Assembly (NCBI GenBank): GCA_963844205.1 | Contig: CAWJNK010000014.1 | Location: 186,001-250,000 of the forward strand | DNA: 64,000 bases | Direction: 5' to 3' | From: DASSUW01 sp963844205 | GTDB lineage: Bacteria > Actinomycetota > Thermoleophilia > Solirubrobacterales > Solirubrobacteraceae | Shown: positions 16,705 through 25,884 of the stretch, piece by piece | Position numbering within the stretch: the first letter of the stretch is position 1 | How the letters are laid out: the number at the start of each line of letters is the position of its first letter | The notes under the pieces: generated by a model | The model's input: the letters and a program-made list of their open reading frames with translations, nothing else | The model's database searches: none | Told to the model about the DNA's origin: nothing | Made by a program: the position numbers and the translations under genes

Positions 16705-17431
16705 GCAGCAGCCCGCCGTCGACGAGCAGCGACGCCCCGGTGCAGTAGGACGCCTCCGGGCTCGCCAGGTACGCGATCGCCGCCGCGACCTCCTCCGGCC
16801 CGCCCGGCCGGCCGGCGGGGATCTGCGGGAGGTGGACGGAGGCGGGGTCGAGGCCGGCCTTGCCGGTCATCGGCGTCGCGATGTGGCCGGGCGCGACGGC
16901 GTTGACGGTGATCCCGTGGTGCGCGAGCTCGAGCGCCATGACGCGGGTCAGCATCCCGAGACCCGCCTTCGCGGCGCTGTACGCGGCCGCGTGGGACAGC
17001 GGCTCGCGCTCGTGCACCGACGTGACGTTGACGATCCGCCCGCCGCGACCGGCGGCGACCATCCTGCGGGCCGCGGCCTGGGCCGCGACGAACGGGCCGG
17101 TGAGGTTGACCTCGAGCGCGCGGCGCCAGCCGTCGAGCCGGTCGTCGAGCACGGCGGCGCGATGGTTGGCGCCGGCGTTGTTCACGAGCACGTCGAGGCC
17201 CCCGAGCGCGTCCGCCAGCTCGTCGACGACGGCGGCGACCTGCTCGCCGGCCGTGAGGTCGAGCTGGGCGACATGGCCGGTCCGATTCTTGGCGGCGACG
17301 AGCCGGGCGGTCTCCTCCGCGCCGGCGCGGTCGGTGTGCCAGGTGATGCCGACGTCGTGGCCGCGCTCGGCGAGCGCGACCGCGGTCGCGCGGCCGATGC
17401 CGGAGTCCGAGCCGGTGACGATCGCAGTCAT
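16667..17431 (-). CDS. Short-chain dehydrogenase/reductase
   Basis: A 254-residue classical SDR. It has the TGSDSGIG nucleotide loop at residues ~6-13, NNAGA near 87, the catalytic Ser in VTSVHE, YSAAKAG (Tyr-Lys pair) near 155 and GASLLVDGG at the end. Start ATG 17431 overlaps the stop of the upstream Gfo/Idh gene by four bases, so they are coupled. It closes a minus-strand run of GntR, cyclase, aminotransferase, oxidoreductase and SDR. Likely an NAD(P)-dependent alcohol oxidation or ketone reduction step on a sugar or cyclitol. Confidence 0.87.
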   Translation of the reverse strand: MTAIVTGSDSGIGRATAVALAERGHDVGITWHTDRAGAEETARLVAAKNRTGHVAQLDLTAGEQVAAVVDELADALGGLDVLVNNAGANHRAAVLDDRLDGWRRALEVNLTGPFVAAQAAARRMVAAGRGGRIVNVTSVHEREPLSHAAAYSAAKAGLGMLTRVMALELAHHGITVNAVAPGHIATPMTGKAGLDPASVHLPQIPAGRPGGPEEVAAAIAYLASPEASYCTGASLLVDGGLLLTAALPLQAAVE

Positions 17432-18381
17432 GTCGCGAGCTCCCGGAGCTGCGTGAGGAGCTCGATGTCCGCGCGGGCCTGCTCGGGCGGAGTGCGGCAT
17501 GGGGTTCCGGCGGTCACACACTCGTGGAAGTGCTCGAGCTGGCGGACGTAGGCCTCCTGCCAGCTCCGGCGCTCGTGGGTGACGCCGCCGCGCGTGCGGT
17601 GCCGGTACACGGTCGGCGCCTTGTGGAGGTACGGCGCGGGGAACCCGAGCTCCTGGACGTCGTCGCGGCCGTAGAGCGCCAGGTGCTGGCGGAAGTCGCC
17701 GAGCCCGTCGATGCGGAGCCAGGCGAGCGTCCAGCGGACGCCGTTGTCGAGCACCACGGTCCCGCCGGCGGCGCGCCCGTCGGGGCGGGCGAAGCCGTCA
17801 ATGGGGCGGGTCTTGGCGGGTCCGACCAGCCCGAGGACGGCGTTGACGTCGTGGACGAGGGCGCCGAGGAAGGGGTCGGCAGGGCGGTCGACCGCGCCGG
17901 GCGGGCCGAACTCGGCGGCCAGCCCGGGGTCGTAGGTCGACGTCGCGACATGGAGCAGTGCTTTTGGGAGCTCCAGCGCCTCGTAGGCCGGGTCGAACCG
18001 CTTCATGTAGCCGACCTGCACGACCTTGCCGGAACGGTCGCGCGCGGCCACGATCCGGTCCGCGTCCTCGGTGGTCAGGCACAGCGGCTTCTCGACGAGT
18101 ACGTGCAGGCCGGCCGCCAGCGAGTCGAGCACGATCTCGGCGTGCGTGGGGTCGGGGGCGCAGACGAGGACGGCCTCCGCTCTGCCGTGAGCGATCAGCT
18201 CATGGTGGTCGTCGCAGACGTGCTCGATCCCGTGCCGGCGTGCCACCCGCGCGCGGACGCCGACGTCGGGCTCGGCGAGCGCGACGACCTCGAACCGGTG
18301 CTCGAGCTCGGCGAGCCGGGGCAGGTGCACCACCTGGGCCACCAGCCCCGCACCGACGACCCCGATCCGCACCCTCCGCAC
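17428..18381 (-). CDS. Gfo/Idh/MocA family oxidoreductase
   Basis: A 317-residue NAD(P)-dependent oxidoreductase related to glucose-fructose oxidoreductase and inositol dehydrogenase. The Rossmann start is IGVVGAGLVAQVVHLPRL, the conserved EKPLCLT motif lies near residue 95, and GYMKRFDPAYEAL follows. The C-terminal sheet has the usual HDVNAVLGL helix. Translation starts with GTG 18381 (or GTG 18372). A perfect GntR-type operator lies two bases upstream, so the transcript may be nearly leaderless. Probably oxidises a ring hydroxyl of a sugar or cyclitol. Confidence 0.85.
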   Translation of the reverse strand: MRRVRIGVVGAGLVAQVVHLPRLAELEHRFEVVALAEPDVGVRARVARRHGIEHVCDDHHELIAHGRAEAVLVCAPDPTHAEIVLDSLAAGLHVLVEKPLCLTTEDADRIVAARDRSGKVVQVGYMKRFDPAYEALELPKALLHVATSTYDPGLAAEFGPPGAVDRPADPFLGALVHDVNAVLGLVGPAKTRPIDGFARPDGRAAGGTVVLDNGVRWTLAWLRIDGLGDFRQHLALYGRDDVQELGFPAPYLHKAPTVYRHRTRGGVTHERRSWQEAYVRQLEHFHECVTAGTPCRTPPEQARADIELLTQLRELAT

Positions 18382-18383
18382 GC

Positions 18384-18398
18384 GGTGATTGGATCACC
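18384..18398. promoter_or_regulatory. GntR-type operator before the Gfo/Idh gene
   Basis: GGTGAT-TGG-ATCACC is a perfect inverted repeat two bases upstream of the GTG start of the oxidoreductase. The half-sites match those next to both GntR genes in this window. It probably binds the FCD-GntR regulator encoded at 21095-21757. Confidence 0.65.
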
Positions 18399-18446
18399 CA
18401 TCCTCTGCCGCGCACAGGCCCAGAACCGTCCCTCGCGCGGCGTGAG

Positions 18447-19724
<1,278 letters not shown>

Positions 19725-19730
<6 letters not shown>

Positions 19731-19808
19731 GCGACCCCGGTCCCCCGGTCGGCGGGAGTGTCCGTCATGCGACCCCGGTCCCCTGGTCGGCGGAAGTAGC
19801 CGTCATGG
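19725..19808 (-). repeat. Tandem 38-bp repeat encoding two 13-codon upstream ORFs
   Basis: Two adjacent 38-bp copies (19725-19762 and 19763-19800, 34 of 38 identical) plus an 8-bp partial third. Read on the minus strand they give ATG 19805 MTATSADQGTGVA-stop and ATG 19768 MTDTPADRGTGVA-stop. Each stop overlaps the next ATG as ATGA, and the last overlaps the aminotransferase start (MTSASADLL). Because 38 is not a multiple of three, each copy terminates instead of extending the protein. This could be a translational-coupling leader or a slipped-strand duplication of the gene start. Confidence 0.75.
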
Positions 19809-19812
19809 ACCA

Positions 19813-19827
19813 AGAGATTAGATCACT
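19813..19827. promoter_or_regulatory. GntR-type operator before the aminotransferase leader
   Basis: AGAGAT-TAG-ATCACT, read on the minus strand as AGTGAT-CTA-ATCTCT, matches the GGTGAT-N3-ATCACC consensus with one strong and one weaker half-site. It lies seven bases upstream of the first mini-ORF and three bases short of the cyclase stop codon region, and would let the GntR regulator control the aminotransferase separately from the cyclase. Confidence 0.55.
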
Positions 19828-19830
19828 GAT

Positions 19831-21003
19831 TCACTGGATGTCAACGGAGGCGAGCGCTTCGACCACCTCGGCCTGGCTCACGTCGTCGGCGATCTCGGTC
19901 TCCCCGAGCCGGAGCGGCAGCACGTAGCGCAGGCTGCCGGCGCGGATCAGCCGGACCTTCTCCATCGCGTCCAGCACCATGTCGCCACGCACCGGTGCGG
20001 CCAGATCGTGCGCCGTGGTCGGCAGGCCGGTCCGGCGGAGCAGGCGCTCGATCCGCTCCAGCAGACCCGGCTCGAGCAGCCCGCGGGCGGCGGCGATGCG
20101 GCTCTCCACCACCATGCCGAGGGCGACGGCCTCGCCGTGGAGCAGCGGCCCGTAGCCCGTGACGGTCTCGAGCGGGTGCCCGATCGTGTGGCCGAAGTTG
20201 AGCGGTCGCCGGAGGTCCTCCTCGTACGGGTCGCGCTCGACCAGCGCGCACTTGATGGCGGCCGCGCCGCGCACCAGCGCCTCGAGCGCTTCGTGGTCGC
20301 GGGCGAGCATGGCGTCGAGCGTGCGCTCGATCAGCCCGAAGTACGCGGGCGACGCGATGATCGCCTTCTTGATCGACTCCGCCAGGCCGGCGCGCAGATG
20401 GCGGTCGCTGATCGTGTCCAGGAACGCGATCGCGGAGATCACGCCGGCGGGCTGGTGGAAGGCGCCGAGCAGGTTCTTGGCCAGCGGGTGGTTGACGGCG
20501 ACCTTGCCGCCGAGCGCGCCATCGACTTGGGCGAGCAGCGTCGTCGGCACGTTGAGGTACGGAACGCCGCGCATGTAGCCGCTCGCCACCCAGCCGCCGA
20601 GATCGGCGATCACGCCGCCGCCGAGGTTCACCACGAGGTCGCGACGCGCAAGCTGCGAGCGGGCCAGCTCGTCCCACAGGCGCACCGCGCTCTCGAGGCT
20701 CTTGCTGCGCTCCCCCTCGGCCACGGTGTGCACGAGCGGGTCGACGCCGAGCTCGCGGAGCCCGCGGAGGATGGGGCCGCCGTACAGCGCCTCGACGGTC
20801 TCGTCGGCGATCAGGGTGATCGCGCCGCCGGCTGCGAGGTCCGCCACGAGCGGCGCGACGTCCTCGACCGCGCGGACGACGTGGATCTCGTAGGCGTCAG
20901 CGCGGGCCGCGCGGCCGGCGAGCGGCGCATCCGCGGCCGGCAGCGGGAGCGTGTCGACGACGCGAAGGCCGGTCACGGCGGCGGGTGGCATGGCCGACAC
21001 CAT
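19831..21003 (-). CDS. 3-dehydroquinate synthase-family sugar-phosphate cyclase
   Basis: A 390-residue NAD+- and metal-dependent cyclase. Conserved elements are VVNLGGGVIADLGGWVAS (NAD loop), PTTLLAQVDGALGGKVAVNH, GLAESIKKAII (Glu metal ligand and Lys), PLNFGHTIGHPLE and LLHGEAVALGMV (His metal ligands). It differs from typical AroB at several usually invariant places (GALGGKVAVN for SSVGGKTGVN; HTIGHPLE for HTFGHAIE), and no other shikimate gene is close. With an aminotransferase and two oxidoreductases beside it, it may cyclise a sugar phosphate other than DAHP (2-deoxy-scyllo-inosose or heptulose type). ATG 21003 is used; ATG 20991 is an alternative. Confidence 0.82.
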   Translation of the reverse strand: MVSAMPPAAVTGLRVVDTLPLPAADAPLAGRAARADAYEIHVVRAVEDVAPLVADLAAGGAITLIADETVEALYGGPILRGLRELGVDPLVHTVAEGERSKSLESAVRLWDELARSQLARRDLVVNLGGGVIADLGGWVASGYMRGVPYLNVPTTLLAQVDGALGGKVAVNHPLAKNLLGAFHQPAGVISAIAFLDTISDRHLRAGLAESIKKAIIASPAYFGLIERTLDAMLARDHEALEALVRGAAAIKCALVERDPYEEDLRRPLNFGHTIGHPLETVTGYGPLLHGEAVALGMVVESRIAAARGLLEPGLLERIERLLRRTGLPTTAHDLAAPVRGDMVLDAMEKVRLIRAGSLRYVLPLRLGETEIADDVSQAEVVEALASVDIQ

Positions 21004-21094
21004 CCCGCCACCACCGGGCCCGCACCATCGTCCACGAGGCTGACCGAGAGGCGGACCCGCCTCGTCCGCACGGTCCGCCCGCGCGGTGCTCCTT

Positions 21095-21757
21095 TCAGCG
21101 CCGGCGCCCGCGCGGGCCGAGGGCGAGCAGGCGTGCGCGCATCGCTTCGCGGGCCTCGTCGGCGTCGTGCGCGGTCAGCGCGTCGAGGATGCGCTGCTGG
21201 TGCGCGAGCGCGTCGGCGGGCGCCTTGAGCCGGCCGGCGAGCGCCGTCTCGATCGTCGTCGCCACGCGCGCGAGGAAGCGGTTGTGCGAGGCCTCCACCA
21301 CGCCGCGGTGGAACTCCAGCTCGGGCGAGGGGCGCGAGCCGAGCCGCGCGGGCCGACCCGCGGTCCGGACGCGCTCGAGCCGCTCCGTCAGCTCGTCGAG
21401 CTCAGCCGCGGTCGCGCGCTCGGCGGCAAGGGCAGCGGCCTGTGGAGCGACGAGCAGCCGGCACTCGAGCGCCTCGTCGAGCACGTCCTTGCGGCCCCGG
21501 TCGTCGAGGACCGTCCGCAGCAGCGACGCGTCGAACAGGCTCCACTCGCGAGCGGGTCGCACTGCGGCGCCGGGGCGACCATGCGTCACGGTGACGATGT
21601 CGTGCGCCTGCAGGTGGTGCACCGCGGCCCGGGCCGTCCCCCGCGAGACCCCGAACACCTCCGCGAGATCCTCCTCGCGGGGAATCCGGTCCGCATACTC
21701 CCCGCGCAGGATCGCCGCAAGCACCTCCGCCCAGATGACGTCGGGCTTCTGCGTCAT
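21095..21757 (-). CDS. FCD-domain GntR family regulator
   Basis: A 220-residue repressor or activator. Residues ~1-70 are the winged helix (IPREEDLAEVFGVSRGTARAAVHHLQAHDIVTVTHGRPG). The rest is an all-helical FCD ligand-binding domain (ALECRLLVAPQAAALAAERAT, ELEFHRGVVEASHNRFLARVATT), which in the family binds organic or sugar acids, often with a metal. A perfect inverted repeat lies two bases upstream of its ATG, indicating autoregulation. It heads the minus-strand cyclase/aminotransferase cluster. Confidence 0.85.
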   Translation of the reverse strand: MTQKPDVIWAEVLAAILRGEYADRIPREEDLAEVFGVSRGTARAAVHHLQAHDIVTVTHGRPGAAVRPAREWSLFDASLLRTVLDDRGRKDVLDEALECRLLVAPQAAALAAERATAAELDELTERLERVRTAGRPARLGSRPSPELEFHRGVVEASHNRFLARVATTIETALAGRLKAPADALAHQQRILDALTAHDADEAREAMRARLLALGPRGRRR

Positions 21758-21759
21758 CC

Positions 21760-21774
21760 GGTGATCTAATCACC
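21760..21774. promoter_or_regulatory. GntR-type autoregulatory operator
   Basis: GGTGAT-CTA-ATCACC, a perfect 6-3-6 inverted repeat two bases upstream of the GntR start codon. The position suggests a leaderless or near-leaderless transcript blocked by its own product. Confidence 0.68.
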
Positions 21775-21971
21775 CGATCGCCATGCGGTCAATCTCGACG
21801 GTCGAGTGACGGGTTTGGCGACGCGGCCGGCGACGCGGCCGCGGCCCCCGCACGTCGCGGGCCGGCGACCCGGTCGCGCCCGGCGAGGGCGGCCGTCGTG
21901 AGTTCGTTGATCAACAAAACCAATTGCGCAGCGATTGCGTACTATTGACTTGCTCCGACGCATGATCTACC

Positions 21972-22625
21972 TTGCTGGACAAGGTGCCGACACGGCCGAT
22001 CAGGGTGCTCGTGGGTGACGACCAGCCCCTCTTCCGGGACGCGTTGGCGCGGGTGGTGCGGCAGTCTCCGGACCTCGAGCTCGTCGGCGAGGTGGCCGAC
22101 GGCCCGGCCGCGCTCCGCCGGATCGAGGACCGCCGGCCGGACGTGGCCGTCGTGAGCCTCGGCCTCCCGCAGCTCGACGGCGAGCGGGTCTTGAACGCGG
22201 TCGTCCGGGACGAGCTCCCCACGCGCGTGCTGCTGCTCGCGAGCGGCACCGACCACGCCGTCACCTACCGCGCGATCGAGCACGGCGCCGCGGGCTGCGT
22301 CGCGCGCCGGGCGAGCGCCGACCAGCTCCGCACCGCGATCGCCAAGGCCGCCGGCGGCGGCGCGTTCGTCAGCGACGAGCTTCACGACGGCCTCGCGCGC
22401 GAGATCCGGCTTCGCAGACGCGACGAACGCCCCGTCCTGACCGAGCGCGAGCGCCAGATCCTGCGCCTGAAGGCCGACGGCGCCGACAACGTCACGATCG
22501 CGCGCACGCTCCGCGTCTCGGTCCCGACCGTCAAGACGCACGTCCGGCACCTCTACGACAAGCTCGGGACGTCCGACCGCGCGGCCGCGGTGGCAACGGC
22601 GATGCGTCGCGGGCTGCTCGAGTGA
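21972..22625 (+). CDS. NarL/LuxR-type response regulator with degenerate receiver
   Basis: About 217 residues. The receiver begins RVLVGDDQPLFRDALARVV with the acidic pair intact, but the phosphorylation site reads DVAVVSLGLP, Ser in place of Asp, the usual Thr/Ser is Ala (LLLAS) and the usual Lys is Arg (VARRAS). It should not be activated by a phosphotransfer. The LuxR HTH is complete: LTERERQILRLKADGADNVTIARTL then VPTVKTHVRHLYDKLG. The start is TTG 21972 or GTG 21984; neither has a clear ribosome-binding site. An AT-rich stretch (21905-21965) with the palindrome GTTGATCAAC (21906-21915) precedes it. It stops exactly where the convergent ArsR-like gene stops. Confidence 0.8.
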   Translation: MLDKVPTRPIRVLVGDDQPLFRDALARVVRQSPDLELVGEVADGPAALRRIEDRRPDVAVVSLGLPQLDGERVLNAVVRDELPTRVLLLASGTDHAVTYRAIEHGAAGCVARRASADQLRTAIAKAAGGGAFVSDELHDGLAREIRLRRRDERPVLTERERQILRLKADGADNVTIARTLRVSVPTVKTHVRHLYDKLGTSDRAAAVATAMRRGLLE

Positions 22626-23198
22626 TCAGCGCGGGCGCTCGAAGTGCAGCATCACGAGCTCGGTGCCGAGCGCCCCGCCGCGCTCGGCGGCCCGCTTCTC
22701 CACCTCATAGGCCCGCTCGAGCGTTTCGCGTAGCAATTCCGCCATCTCCTCCATGCCAGGCTCGTCGAGCTCGAGCGGGACGAAGCTCAGATGCGCGCGC
22801 GGGTGCCCGAAGCCCTCGGCGGCGGCCGCGAGGTGGGCCATGACCGCCTCGACGTTCTGGCCGCTGATCGCCTGGCGGGCGGAGCGCGGCAGGGCCGACC
22901 AGTCGGCGTCCGAGAACCAAGCAGGCACCGCCGCGCGGTAGAAGTGCTCGACGGCGCCACGGCGCGGTCGCGTGCTGACCAGCTCGATCGCGCCGATGCG
23001 GGCGAGCGTCCTGACGTGGTGGCTCACGCGTCCGACGGGAACGTCCAGCTCGCGCGCGATCTCGACCGGGCTCGCCACGCCCGCGTTGAGTCGCGCGAGG
23101 ATGCGATAGCGCAGCGGGTGCGAGAAGGCCTTGACGATGCGCTGGTCGAGCCCTTCAGGACCCGGCGGAGCGGGACGACCCGTCTTCTTCCGTTTCAC
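22626..23198 (-). CDS. ArsR-like winged-helix regulator
   Basis: About 190 residues with GTG 23198 as the likely start (upstream in-frame codons to 23318 would run into the promoter region of the divergent gene). The DNA-binding half reads IVKAFSHPLRYRILARLNAGVASPVEIARELDVPVGRVSHHVRTL, an ArsR-type HTH without a metal site, followed by RRGAVEHFYRAAVPAWFS. The C-terminal half is helical and unique to this protein group. A paralogue lies at 25169-25705. It is divergent from the methyltransferase gene that opens the peptide/E1 locus and is a good candidate for its regulator. Confidence 0.8.
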   Translation of the reverse strand: MKRKKTGRPAPPGPEGLDQRIVKAFSHPLRYRILARLNAGVASPVEIARELDVPVGRVSHHVRTLARIGAIELVSTRPRRGAVEHFYRAAVPAWFSDADWSALPRSARQAISGQNVEAVMAHLAAAAEGFGHPRAHLSFVPLELDEPGMEEMAELLRETLERAYEVEKRAAERGGALGTELVMLHFERPR

Positions 23199-23280
23199 GG
23201 GCGGGATCGCCGGACTCTGGCACGCCGGGCGGACGATCTTGTACCTCGACGAAGCGCGGCGGTGGTGATCGAATGACGTA

Positions 23281-24069
23281 ATGACCGCGGCGACCGTCCC
23301 ACGCGACCACGCCCGCACCGCCTACGACATCTTCGCACCGCACTACGACGCGTTCACCGCCCACCACGACTACGAGGCGTGGACGGCGTCGCTCGAGTTG
23401 CTCGCTCGCGATGCGGGGCTCCGCGGACGCCGGCTGCTCGACCTCGCGTGCGGCACCGGCAAGTCGTTCCTGCCGTTCCTCGCCCGCGGCTACGACGTCA
23501 CGGCCTGCGACATCTCCCGCGCCATGCTGTCCGTCGCCGCCAGGTGCGCCGCCGACCGCGTACGGCTGCTCGAGCTCGACGTCCGCGAGCTCCCTACGGT
23601 CGGCGCGTTCGACCTCGTGACCTTCCTCGACGACGCGGTCAACTACCTCGACGACGAGGTCGAGCTCGCGGCCACCTTCGACGGCGTCGCCCGCAACCTG
23701 GCACCAGGCGGGGTGCTGGTCTTCGACGCCAATACGCTGGCCACGTTCCGCCGGCTCTACTCGTCCTGTCTCGCGGTCCCGGCCGAGGACACCGTCCTGA
23801 TCCTGCGCGGCCGCGGGTCCGCTGCGCTCGAGGCCGGCGGCGCGGCCGAGGCGTACCTCGAGGCGCTCGTCCGCCGACCCGACGGCTGGTGGGAGGAGCA
23901 CCGCAGCGTCCACCACCACCGCCACCACCCGGAGGCGACGATCCGCGCCGCGCTCGCCGACGCCGGGCTGGAGTGCGTCGGTGCGTGGGGCCAGGACGTC
24001 GACGGCCGCCTCGAGCCGGTGTCCGACGACCTCGCGCATTCCAAGACCGTGTACATCGCCCGAGCCTGA
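23281..24069 (+). CDS. Class I SAM-dependent methyltransferase
   Basis: A 262-residue methyltransferase. Motif I is LLDLACGTGKSFLPF near residue 56, motif II is VTACDISRAML, and VTFLDDAVNYLDD is the post-I/IV segment. The C-terminal part has GWWEEHRSVHHHRHHPEATIRAALADAGLE, as in small-molecule methyltransferases. It sits 19 bp upstream of a 20-codon peptide ORF and heads the run of peptide, E1-like, ArsR-like, peptide and E1-like genes. In microcin C-like clusters SAM-dependent enzymes can decorate the nucleotide; that role here is inference. Confidence 0.84.
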   Translation: MTAATVPRDHARTAYDIFAPHYDAFTAHHDYEAWTASLELLARDAGLRGRRLLDLACGTGKSFLPFLARGYDVTACDISRAMLSVAARCAADRVRLLELDVRELPTVGAFDLVTFLDDAVNYLDDEVELAATFDGVARNLAPGGVLVFDANTLATFRRLYSSCLAVPAEDTVLILRGRGSAALEAGGAAEAYLEALVRRPDGWWEEHRSVHHHRHHPEATIRAALADAGLECVGAWGQDVDGRLEPVSDDLAHSKTVYIARA

Positions 24070-24088
24070 GGGGAGGAGGTGAGCGAGC

Positions 24089-24151
24089 GTGACGATCGAG
24101 ATCCTGGAGCGTCCGGTGGTCGCCGAGTCGGCGTACTGGAAGGGCAACTGA
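24089..24151 (+). CDS. Putative MccA-like precursor peptide 1 (20 aa, ends in Asn)
   Basis: A 20-codon ORF, MTIEILERPVVAESAYWKGN-stop, starting at GTG 24089. GGAGGAGGTGA lies six bases upstream, one of the strongest Shine-Dalgarno sites in the window. The C-terminus is Lys-Gly-Asn. The E1-like adenylyltransferase gene follows immediately, with a possible CTG start overlapping the TGA. Microcin C precursors are short peptides whose invariant C-terminal Asn is adenylated by the E1-like MccB. The second locus downstream has a peptide of the same length and ending. No transporter or immunity gene is adjacent. Alternatively this is only a leader ORF for translational coupling. Confidence 0.55.
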   Translation: MTIEILERPVVAESAYWKGN

Positions 24152-25236
24152 CGGCCTATCGCCTACGGCCGTCCGTCGAGCTCTTCCCGGCGTCCGACGG
24201 GACCGTGTACGTGCTGCGCCCGGGCGAGCCGAACCTGGCGCTGCGCGATCTCGACGGCGCCGCACGCACGGTCCTCGACGGCCTGGGTCGCACGCCGGTC
24301 CGCGCCGGTGAGCTCGGCGCCGGGGCGGCCGGCGTGCTGGCGACGCTCGAAGCGGCGGGCGTCGTCATGCTGTCGGATCCGGAGCACCTTCCCCCGGCGC
24401 GCCACGAGCGGCAAGAGCCCTACCTGGCCGCCCTCGGCCTCACGCAAGACCGGCTGCGCGAGGCATCCGTGGTGGTCCTGGGCTGCGGCGGGCTCGGCAC
24501 GTGGGCGCTGGCGGCGCTCGCCGCGCTCGGGATCGGCCGGCTGGTGATCGCCGACGACGACACGGTCGAGCGCGGCAACCTCAACCGCCAGATCCTCTTC
24601 GGCGAGGCCGACCTCGGCGAGCGCAAGGTCGACTGCGCGGCGCGCTGGGTGCGGGCTTTCGATCCCGCGCTGACGGTCGAGACCCACGCTCAGCGGGTCC
24701 GCGGGCCGGTCGACGTCGAGCGGCTGCTCCCCGGCGCCGACGCGCTCGTCCAAGCGGCGGACTGGCCGCCCTACGAGCTCAACCGCTGGGTCAACACGGC
24801 CTGTCTCGCTGGGCGCGTGCCGTACATCACCGCGGGTCAGGTGCCGCCGCTGCTGCGGGTCGGGCCCTTCTACGTGCCGGGCCGCACCGCCTGCTTCGAA
24901 TGTCACGAGCGCCGACTGCGCACGTCGTCGCCGCTGTACGACGAGCTCGTGCGGTTCCGGCAGGCGTCCGACGAGCCGGCGGTGACGCTCGGGCCGAGCT
25001 CCGGCCTGATCGGCACGCTCGTCGCCGGAGAAGTGCTGCACCTCCTCGCCGACCCCGCCGCCGCGGCCACCGCGGGGCGCGCGATGCTGCTCGACATGCG
25101 CACGCTCGAGCAGCGCTGGGAGCCCGTCCGTCGCGATCCGGCCTGCCCCGCGTGCCACGATCTGGGCGATGACCTCGACGCTCGCGAAGGCGCTCGCGCA
25201 TCCGACCAGGCGGCGCATCCTGCAGATCGTCAGTGA
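24148..25236 (+). CDS. MccB-like E1/ThiF-family adenylyltransferase 1
   Basis: About 362 residues. The N-terminal ~90 residues (RLRPSVELFPASDGTVYVLR onward) resemble a PqqD-like peptide-recognition domain. The E1 domain follows: VVVLGCGGLGTWALAALA near residue 110 (ATP loop), IADDDTVERGNLNRQIL (Asp and Arg/Asn ligands) and GERKVDCA (Lys). Two CxxC pairs, CFEC and CPAC, should hold a structural zinc. The motif ADWPPYELNRWVN is shared with the second paralogue. No catalytic Cys for ubiquitin-like transfer is needed in MccB. The start is uncertain: CTG 24148 overlaps the peptide stop; the only upstream GTG (24079) would read the peptide gene out of frame and adds 23 residues foreign to the paralogue. 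It overlaps the ArsR-like gene by 68 bp. Confidence 0.78.
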   Translation: MTAYRLRPSVELFPASDGTVYVLRPGEPNLALRDLDGAARTVLDGLGRTPVRAGELGAGAAGVLATLEAAGVVMLSDPEHLPPARHERQEPYLAALGLTQDRLREASVVVLGCGGLGTWALAALAALGIGRLVIADDDTVERGNLNRQILFGEADLGERKVDCAARWVRAFDPALTVETHAQRVRGPVDVERLLPGADALVQAADWPPYELNRWVNTACLAGRVPYITAGQVPPLLRVGPFYVPGRTACFECHERRLRTSSPLYDELVRFRQASDEPAVTLGPSSGLIGTLVAGEVLHLLADPAAAATAGRAMLLDMRTLEQRWEPVRRDPACPACHDLGDDLDAREGARASDQAAHPADRQ

Positions 25237-25705
25237 ACGGGTCGCGAGCCCGCGCGAGATCGCCGAGGAGCTCGACCAGCCGCTCGGCCGCGTGAGCCAC
25301 CACGTCCGCTGGCTCGCCGCCCGCGAGTACCTCGAGCTGGTGGACACGCAACCGCGCCGCGGAGCACTCGAGCACTTCTATCGCGCGACCGTGCGGCCGG
25401 TCGTGACGGACGAGGCGTGGAGCCGGCTGTCGCCGCGGCGGCGCCGCGAGCTGGCCGACGCGCTGCTCCGGGACATCTGGTCCGACGTCCTCGACGCCGG
25501 CGAGGCGGACGCGTGGGCGGCCGAGGACCTGCACGTGAGCCGCACGCTGCTCAGGCTGGACGACGAGGCGCGACGCGAGCTGGGCCAGGCGCTCCAGGAG
25601 GTCGTCGAGCTGGCGCTGCGGCTGGACCGTGAGAGCGCGGAGCGGTCGGGCGGCGAGAGGCGCCGGTCCGAGCTCGCGGTGCTGCACTTCGATCGCGGCG
25701 GCTGA
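25169..25705 (+). CDS. ArsR-like winged-helix regulator (paralogue)
   Basis: A 178-residue protein, ATG 25169. The HTH segment is ALAHPTRRRILQIVSERVASPREIAEELDQPLGRVSHHVRWL, followed by RRGALEHFYRATVRPVV; both blocks closely match the regulator at 22626-23198. The C-terminal helical half is acidic and leucine-rich. Its first 68 bases lie inside the end of the E1-like gene in another frame, so it is translated from the same transcript. It probably regulates the peptide loci on either side; the effector is unknown. Confidence 0.82.
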   Translation: MTSTLAKALAHPTRRRILQIVSERVASPREIAEELDQPLGRVSHHVRWLAAREYLELVDTQPRRGALEHFYRATVRPVVTDEAWSRLSPRRRRELADALLRDIWSDVLDAGEADAWAAEDLHVSRTLLRLDDEARRELGQALQEVVELALRLDRESAERSGGERRRSELAVLHFDRGG

Positions 25706-25814
25706 CGCGCGGGCGCCGGCGGGGGCGGACGCCGAGCGGACGGATTTTGGTCTTGCGGCCACTCGCTCGAGAGATTGAATGACTGTGTCACAACTAGGCA
25801 AGGGAGGTGACGTA

Positions 25815-25877
25815 GTGCGCGTGCGCAAGACCGACCGCAAGGTCGCATCGACGCTGTCACTCCAGAAGGCGAACTGA
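25815..25877 (+). CDS. Putative MccA-like precursor peptide 2 (20 aa, ends in Asn)
   Basis: A 20-codon ORF, VRVRKTDRKVASTLSLQKAN-stop (the first V is the GTG start at 25815; GTG 25821 would give 18 codons). GGGAGGTGA ends four bases before the first GTG. It ends Lys-Ala-Asn, like peptide 1 (Lys-Gly-Asn), and is likewise 20 codons long and directly upstream of an E1-like gene. The N-terminal half is strongly basic, unlike acidic peptide 1, so the two products would differ. A 13-bp hairpin separates it from the enzyme gene. Too short for standard gene finding; evidence is context, the ribosome-binding site and the conserved Asn end. Confidence 0.55.
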   Translation: MRVRKTDRKVASTLSLQKAN

Positions 25878-25884
25878 CGGCACC

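Noticed and set aside
24079..24147. GTG 24079 as start of the first E1-like gene
   Set aside because: It lies within the Shine-Dalgarno stretch of the peptide ORF, has no spacing for its own, and adds 23 residues with no counterpart in the paralogue.
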